A DNA stretch of 17,879 nucleotides, taken from the NCBI GenBank assembly GCA_002325785.1, contig DCSU01000027.1, forward strand, positions 3,835 to 21,713. The letters run 5' to 3'. Shown here in pieces: positions 14,067-17,879 of this stretch. Under the pieces are notes generated by a model. The model searched no databases and was not told the origin of the DNA. It was given only the letters and a program-made list of their open reading frames with translations. The DNA is from Bacteroidales bacterium UBA1458 (GTDB taxonomy: Bacteria; Bacteroidota; Bacteroidia; Bacteroidales; VadinHA17). How positions within the stretch are numbered: the first letter of the stretch is position 1; every line of letters begins with the position of its first letter. The position numbers and the translations under genes were made by a program.

Positions 14067-15131
14067 TTACTGGGTGACAGTCACCCTCGCCTTGTCGTAT
14101 CTGAGAGTCTCGGTTCGATTACCCTTATCGTCATATTTGTATTCGGTGATGGCCACACCGTTATCCGGGTTATTGATGATATTCCTCTCCTTGTCCATAT
14201 TCTTTACTTCAATCACTGCGCCATACCTGTCATAGGTATACTGTGTGACAGGAACACTTTTACCTCCCAGGTATTCATTATCCTGGTCGAAGAGAGCTGT
14301 CTCAAGTACATACCCGTTCTCATCATACTTACTGACCCTGCGTGACCAGCCCCAGTATAGATTAGACATCTGACCCGTCACGTTGTAGACCGAAAAGCTC
14401 AGCAGGTCACCCTGTTCATTAGGTTCGAACTCGAAGTATGACACACCTATGTCGCCGCAGTTCTCAGCAGTGCAGTTATAGAGGGTATCATTTTCGTAAT
14501 TTGCCATATCCATGACGTAACCCTTTTCGTTATAGGTGAATCTGAGTTCGTAGAAGGGGCAGAAGGGGTTCATGACAGTCTCCTCGTCAGCGAGGTTATA
14601 TCTCTTTTCCTGCAGTTTTCCATCGGGCAATATTTTCCAGACATAGTAGTTGATCTTGTTACGGTTTTCAACCGGTTGCCCGTCTTTGCCGAAAAATTTC
14701 AGTCCTGTGCGGGTGCCTTTTTCGTCAAGTGTATATTCCGCGGTAAAGACTCCGCCGGATTCTATTTGCTCGTTATTCTCGTTAAAAAACCGTTTGATCT
14801 GTTTGTTGTCAGCATATTCATAAGTGATTTTTGCTGCGCCTCCCATTGAACCGTAGGATAATAGTTCCTCTCCTCTCACAAATTCTACTGACTGGAGTCT
14901 GCTGCTCTCGTCATAAGTGAACTTATAGCTGTTGACATCTTTTGCCTCTTCAGCAGTAAGCTGATGCGTACCTCTTTCGGTATCCCATGGGGTCTCGCTG
15001 AAGAGGAGGTTCCTGTAATAGGCCGGTCCGGTGTCAGCGGTTTTCTTTGCCGGGGTCTGGTTGCAGGCTGTCATGCCGGCAATTATCAGGGCTGCAAAGC
15101 CGAGTAGCATTGTCGATTGTTTCATTTTCAT
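14067..15131 (-). CDS. YD-repeat-like lipoprotein of unknown function
   Basis: A 354-residue predicted lipoprotein (MTAC, Cys23). The mature part is made of degenerate units of the YD/RHS type, such as YEYADNKQIKRFFNENNEQ, FTYNEKGYVMDMANYEND, YDENGYVLETALFDQDN, YTYDRYGAVIEVKNMDKER and YKYDDKGNRTETLRYDKA. These should form stacked beta hairpins like short RHS or MORN-type surfaces. It has no toxin tip, no RHS core and no catalytic motif I know. Three cysteines lie mid-protein (NPFCPF and NCTAENC) and could form a disulfide. It is the first gene of a two-gene operon with the tandem rhodanese, so it may be a scaffold or partner for it; that is inference only. Confidence 0.7.
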   Translation of the reverse strand: MKMKQSTMLLGFAALIIAGMTACNQTPAKKTADTGPAYYRNLLFSETPWDTERGTHQLTAEEAKDVNSYKFTYDESSRLQSVEFVRGEELLSYGSMGGAAKITYEYADNKQIKRFFNENNEQIESGGVFTAEYTLDEKGTRTGLKFFGKDGQPVENRNKINYYVWKILPDGKLQEKRYNLADEETVMNPFCPFYELRFTYNEKGYVMDMANYENDTLYNCTAENCGDIGVSYFEFEPNEQGDLLSFSVYNVTGQMSNLYWGWSRRVSKYDENGYVLETALFDQDNEYLGGKSVPVTQYTYDRYGAVIEVKNMDKERNIINNPDNGVAITEYKYDDKGNRTETLRYDKARVTVTQ

Positions 15132-15226
15132 AAAATTGTTTGTTTATTGTTTTTCAGTTATTGCGTGGTGATGGTTTTCATGTCAAACCCATTTTAACAT
15201 GATTTGTTCATTTAAACATCCCAGGT

Positions 15227-15751
15227 TCAGGCTTTCCTGACCCAGACTTTCAATATTTCTGCGATATACATCTTGTGCAGGCCGCCTTTAGTGTTGTAAT
15301 GACTTTTCAACGGCTCGAGGTCAAGAAAATGGTCCCGTTCAAGCTGCGCTGCATAAAGCTTCTTACACTCCAGCACAAGCCTTGCCTCGGTGAAAGCCGG
15401 ATAGCCCAGTTCAGTGAAGTGAGGGGTAAGACCTGTCTCCGCAACCTTGTCACAGTCGCGACCGCTCTTTGCTCCGCACAGGTTTAGCGCAGTACGGTAT
15501 TTTTCATCAAAGAAGGTCAGGGTAAACCCTTCAGTGCTTTCGATGAACCCATAGGTGTAACGTTCCGGCCTCACAAACACAAACACCACGTTTTTGTTCC
15601 ATAGGTAGCCCGTTCCGCCCCAGTTGGCGGTCATGGTGTTGAATTTCTCCCTGGTGCCGGCAGTCACAAGCATCCAATCGGATGCGATCAGCCTGATGAG
15701 GTTGTCTTTTATTTCTGCAGGTTCAATCTGCGTGTAATTCAAATTCTTCAT
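15227..15751 (-). CDS. flavin reductase-like (FMN-binding split barrel) protein
   Basis: A 174-residue protein of the flavin reductase domain family (PF01613). The motif FNTMTANWGGTGYLWNKN (about 38-55) followed by VVFVFVRPERYTY is typical of the FMN-binding pocket in this subgroup, and GFTLTFFDEKYRTAL and GYPAFTEARLVLECKKLYA continue the barrel. Members bind FMN and reduce flavins or act as small NAD(P)H-dependent reductases; the partner is not evident. No signal peptide, so cytoplasmic. Cys92 and Cys100 (NLCGAKSGRDC) recur in relatives as I recall them. It stands alone, with its own likely promoter upstream. Confidence 0.85.
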   Translation of the reverse strand: MKNLNYTQIEPAEIKDNLIRLIASDWMLVTAGTREKFNTMTANWGGTGYLWNKNVVFVFVRPERYTYGFIESTEGFTLTFFDEKYRTALNLCGAKSGRDCDKVAETGLTPHFTELGYPAFTEARLVLECKKLYAAQLERDHFLDLEPLKSHYNTKGGLHKMYIAEILKVWVRKA

Positions 15752-15770
15752 ACTACTACAATCATGTCCC

Positions 15771-15778
15771 TAAAGATA
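15771..15778 (-). promoter_or_regulatory. candidate -7 box of the flavin reductase gene
   Basis: The minus strand reads TATCTTTA, one mismatch from TAnnTTTG, 19 bases before the start codon. No clear -33 element. The same octamer precedes the AraC-type gene at 17386. Confidence 0.3.
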
Positions 15779-15842
15779 CAACTTAACGCGGTGAAGGAAG
15801 TCCGGCGCCGATCGTTTGTACTGTCGGCTTCTGACGGCTCCA

Positions 15843-16011
15843 GTCAGTCTCATTAATCCCAGGCTAGTCCCTGTGCCTCAGACATCCCAGGTCAGTCCCT
15901 TTCAATCTCTGTCAGTCTCTGTCAGTCTCTGTCGGCCTGGACAAGTCCTTGTCAGTCCTTGTCAATCTCGGTCAGCCCAGGTCAGTCTCTGGTCAGTCTC
16001 GGTCAGTCCTG
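15843..16011. repeat. degenerate decamer tandem array
   Basis: About 17 degenerate copies of a 10-base unit, consensus GTCAGTCTCT on the plus strand, run almost without phase change. The best copies are at 15891-15930, 15951-15970, 15981-15990 and 15992-16011; earlier copies are more decayed and one is two bases short. The unit is pyrimidine-rich on the plus strand. Its reverse complement contains TGA, so on the minus strand it puts stops in all three frames. The array fills most of the gap between the OsmC and flavin reductase genes and includes the OsmC stop codon. Confidence 0.85.
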
Positions 16012-16407
16012 GATCACTGAGGTCAATACCTCAAAGGCCGGCGAACTGTTTATGGTTTTCTTCACCAGGCATAGCTCCGCGGAATTGATCACCGCTGCTC
16101 TGTATTTTTCGGGGAAATCGGCCGGAAGCTGAATCTCCAGTTTAATCGTGGAGGGAACCCTCTTTACGGGGTCAAAGACAACAGACTGGATGATTTTGAT
16201 ACCTTCCGCCGGTATCCCGCGCTGATCACAGAATGACTTGACATAGATGCCTGCACAGGTTCCTATTGATGCAAGAAAAAGCTCGAATGGCTCAGGCGCG
16301 GTACCTTCGCCGCCATTTTTTACGGACTGGTCCGTTTTGATTGCCTTGCCGTTAATATGAGCGGTGATCACTTTTCCACCGTCAAATGTTACTTCCATGT
16401 TAGCCAT
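16003..16407 (-). CDS. OsmC-family protein
   Basis: A 134-residue OsmC/Ohr-fold protein (PF02566). Features are EPFELFLASIGTCAGIYVKSFCDQRG with Cys51 and Cys60, and SAELCLVKKTI with Cys113; Cys51 and Cys113 are at the places of the reactive cysteine pair of OsmC/Ohr peroxiredoxins, which reduce organic hydroperoxides using dithiols. Members of this short group (YhfA-like) often have no known substrate. It is cytoplasmic. The last codons and the stop lie in the decamer array. Next to sulfur-transfer genes, a role with persulfides or peroxides is possible but unproven. Confidence 0.88.
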   Translation of the reverse strand: MANMEVTFDGGKVITAHINGKAIKTDQSVKNGGEGTAPEPFELFLASIGTCAGIYVKSFCDQRGIPAEGIKIIQSVVFDPVKRVPSTIKLEIQLPADFPEKYRAAVINSAELCLVKKTINSSPAFEVLTSVIQD

Positions 16408-16507
16408 TTATACTGTTCTTATTTTATTGCTTATCGTTTAATTTACTGTGTTTTATGTGTCAGCGGCCGCAATCCGGAGACCGTGCAGTTTCTTTTGCAG
16501 ATCATGG

Positions 16508-17125
16508 TTAATGCCGCGAAGCAGTCATCAGGAACACGTCGAACGTTTTCCTATTATCCTCTGATATAAGCTTGTCAATAACATAGGCCTTCCTATGGTT
16601 TATGCCTGAAAAACCGTTTTTCTCCAGCAAGGCTGCCAGTGATACCGGATCAAAGCCCAGGTGACCGTGAAAACCATCCCCGTGAAATGACCCGTCTTCA
16701 CTGTAGAGGTCGGCAATAGCCAGGTGACCACCCGGGTTGAGGAGGCCATGGAACTTATTGATAATGGTTTCCACATCGCCTACATGATGAAGCACCATCA
16801 GGGTATAGATGAGATCAAAACTGCCCGGCGAAAGGTCTTCATGTTCAAGGTCAGCCTTAACCACTTTGAGTGTATCTGCCTTTTCCCCCCTCACCTTTTC
16901 ATTCAGCACCTTCACCATTCCTTCCGAGTTGTCGATAAGGGTGATCTCCTTAAGATGCTCTTTCAGCATGAAGCTTAGGAGCCCGGTGCCTGCGCCGAAC
17001 TCAAGAGCCGTCATCTCCCTGTTCAGGGGTATCTCCTCAAAAATCTCTCTCGCAATAGCCCTGGCACGCTCGCGGTGCATATCGCTTTTGTCCCACTCAG
17101 ATGCCTTAATGTCAAATTCGTTCAT
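16508..17125 (-). CDS. class I SAM-dependent methyltransferase
   Basis: A 205-residue Rossmann-fold methyltransferase. Motif I is ALEFGAGTGLLSF (40-52), the acidic end of strand 2 is LIDNS (63-67), motif II/III lies in VVKADLEHEDL and SFDLIYTLMVLHHV (102-115), and LLNPGGHLAIADLY (128-141) follows. It has the general layout of UbiE/Methyltransf_11 enzymes, with a histidine-rich insert (FHGDGFHGHLGF, 147-158). The substrate is unknown. It is divergent from the AraC-type regulator and co-directional with OsmC 100 bases downstream, without a clear shared signal. Confidence 0.88.
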   Translation of the reverse strand: MNEFDIKASEWDKSDMHRERARAIAREIFEEIPLNREMTALEFGAGTGLLSFMLKEHLKEITLIDNSEGMVKVLNEKVRGEKADTLKVVKADLEHEDLSPGSFDLIYTLMVLHHVGDVETIINKFHGLLNPGGHLAIADLYSEDGSFHGDGFHGHLGFDPVSLAALLEKNGFSGINHRKAYVIDKLISEDNRKTFDVFLMTASRH

Positions 17126-17327
17126 TGCTAAAATTATTTAAATGTTCACACATTACTCCCTGCTCAGATTTCATTCATTGTACCAATATTTTTACACAAC
17201 GAAAATCACCCGTACAATGTTTAGAAAATCCGGAACAAATGTAGTAATCCGGGCAGATTGGCAACACAATTATAATACAATGGTCAGAAAGACGGCACGT
17301 TAATTGGAGGCGGTAATAAATAATAGC

Positions 17328-17345
17328 TGCTCATCACAATGAGCA
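17328..17345 (+). promoter_or_regulatory. perfect dyad upstream of the AraC-type gene, possible operator
   Basis: TGCTCAT and ATGAGCA flank CACA. The dyad ends 40 bases before the candidate -7 box, so it lies just upstream of the expected -33 region, a usual place for an activator site. No T-tract follows, and no plus-strand gene precedes it, which argues against a terminator. Confidence 0.35.
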
Positions 17346-17385
17346 CCCCTGTCAAATAATTCAAAGCATTTATTTTAAAAAAAAG

Positions 17386-17393
17386 TATCTTTA
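17386..17393 (+). promoter_or_regulatory. candidate -7 box of the AraC-type gene
   Basis: TATCTTTA has one mismatch to TAnnTTTG and lies 37 bases before the TTG start, after a run of eight A. Confidence 0.35.
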
Positions 17394-17430
17394 CCTTTTA
17401 CTAACCTATGCAAATTAAACAAATAGCGGA

Positions 17431-17879
17431 TTGAAACTGTATATCCAGAATATGGTCTGTGTCCGTTGTAAAATGGTTGTGAAATCCGAGCTTGAAAATC
17501 TCGGACTGCCCTACACTACAATTGAGCTTGGTGAAGCAGAAATTGCAGGGGATATTACACCCGACCAGCGTCAGCAACTTGCGGACGCCTTGAAGGAGAC
17601 AGGGCTTGAGCTCATGGAAGACAAAAAGAGCATCCTGGTTGAAAGAATAAAGACATCTATAATAGAACTGGTTCACTTCACCGACGATCAGATAAAAGTT
17701 AACCTCTCCGACCACCTGAGCCAGAAACTCAACCACAACTACACTTACCTCGCCAATCTTTTCTCCGAAGTAAAGGGTACTACCATAGAAAAGTATTACC
17801 TGACTCACAAAATTGAGAGAGTCAAGGAGCTGCTTGCCTATGATGAGCTTAATCTCACCGAGATAGCCTGGAAGCTTCA
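17431..17879 (+). CDS. AraC-type transcriptional regulator with HMA-like N-terminal domain, 3' truncated
   Basis: The gene runs off the right edge; 149 codons are visible. It begins LYIQNMVCVRCKMVVKSELE: MVCVRC (residues 8-13) is the MxCxxC metal-binding motif of HMA domains, and the first 65 residues follow the HMA order of strand, helix, strands, helix. After a linker, the C-terminal part (IEKYYLTHKIERVKELLAYDELNLTEIAWKL, about 117 on) is the start of an AraC HTH domain. TTG at 17431 is chosen because it gives the family-like start and has AGCGGA just before it; the next in-frame ATG (17452) would cut into the metal motif strand. AraC regulators of this kind are common in Bacteroidota. A role as metal or thiol sensor is inferred from the two cysteines. 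Confidence 0.85.
   Translation, partial: MKLYIQNMVCVRCKMVVKSELENLGLPYTTIELGEAEIAGDITPDQRQQLADALKETGLELMEDKKSILVERIKTSIIELVHFTDDQIKVNLSDHLSQKLNHNYTYLANLFSEVKGTTIEKYYLTHKIERVKELLAYDELNLTEIAWKL

Larger units (their letters stand above)
17126..17430. other. divergent intergenic region, methyltransferase / AraC-type regulator
   Basis: A 305-base AT-rich gap that must hold promoters for both genes. I see a perfect 7-base inverted repeat (17328-17345) and a candidate -7 box (17386-17393), listed separately, and a five-codon ORF at 17408-17425 that is probably chance. No RNA gene was recognised. Confidence 0.5.

Noticed and set aside
15843..16011. CRISPR array
   Set aside because: The units are 10 bases, degenerate and contiguous, with no spacers and no cas genes.
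15816..16088. 90-codon plus-strand ORF rich in Ser, Val and Pro
   Set aside because: It is open only because the decamer array has no stops on that strand; it overlaps the OsmC gene and has no ribosome site or family resemblance.
17401..17808. 135-codon minus-strand ORF at the right end
   Set aside because: It is antisense to the AraC-type regulator, whose HMA-like and HTH motifs are clear.

Overview
The window looks like a chromosomal segment of a Bacteroidota bacterium, probably environmental Bacteroidales or a relative. The evidence is the -7 boxes of TAnnTTTG type ahead of several genes, weak Shine-Dalgarno sequences, many lipoprotein signals, a YkpA/YbiT-like ABC-F ATPase, and short degenerate tandem repeats between genes. 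This placement is inferred from gene content and signals, not from a marker gene. No rRNA, tRNA, insertion sequence, phage or CRISPR array was seen.

Layout. (1) 1-1379: the tail of an SGNH/GDSL hydrolase, then kynureninase (kynU) 2 bases later. (2) 1380-1771: an AT-rich stretch with at most a doubtful small ORF. (3) 1772-4694: a divergent pair, an exported FAD-dependent oxidoreductase lipoprotein and a Tat-exported sugar isomerase/epimerase-like TIM barrel. (4) 4942-8767: a potassium module of a shortened KdpD-type sensor kinase, an overlapping KdpE-type response regulator and a TrkH potassium channel subunit. The kinase gene and trkH share a 17-base upstream motif. (5) 8834-10444: a convergent ABC-F ATPase. 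(6) 10639-15131: a sulfur-handling locus. On the plus strand are two half-size YeeE/YedE (TsuA-like thiosulfate transporter) proteins, a rhodanese-fold protein without the active-site cysteine but with a C-terminal GGC tail, and a membrane-anchored cysteine-free rhodanese-like protein. Facing them on the minus strand are a YD-repeat-like lipoprotein and a tandem-rhodanese lipoprotein with both cysteines. A strong hairpin terminator lies between. (7) 15227-17125: minus-strand flavin reductase-like protein, OsmC-family protein and class I methyltransferase. A decamer repeat array separates the first two. (8) 17431-end: the start of an AraC-type regulator whose N-terminal part looks like a heavy-metal-associated (HMA) domain with an MxCxxC motif.

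How they may work together. The kinase and regulator probably control their own promoter and trkH in response to potassium or osmotic conditions. The sulfur locus has the parts expected for taking in thiosulfate or a related sulfur compound and passing sulfane sulfur between cell-envelope proteins; OsmC and flavin reductase next door fit loosely with thiol or peroxide chemistry. The most unusual item is the relay made of a split transporter, an inactive-loop rhodanese with a SoxY-like GGC tail, a cysteine-free rhodanese, and an active tandem rhodanese on the facing strand.
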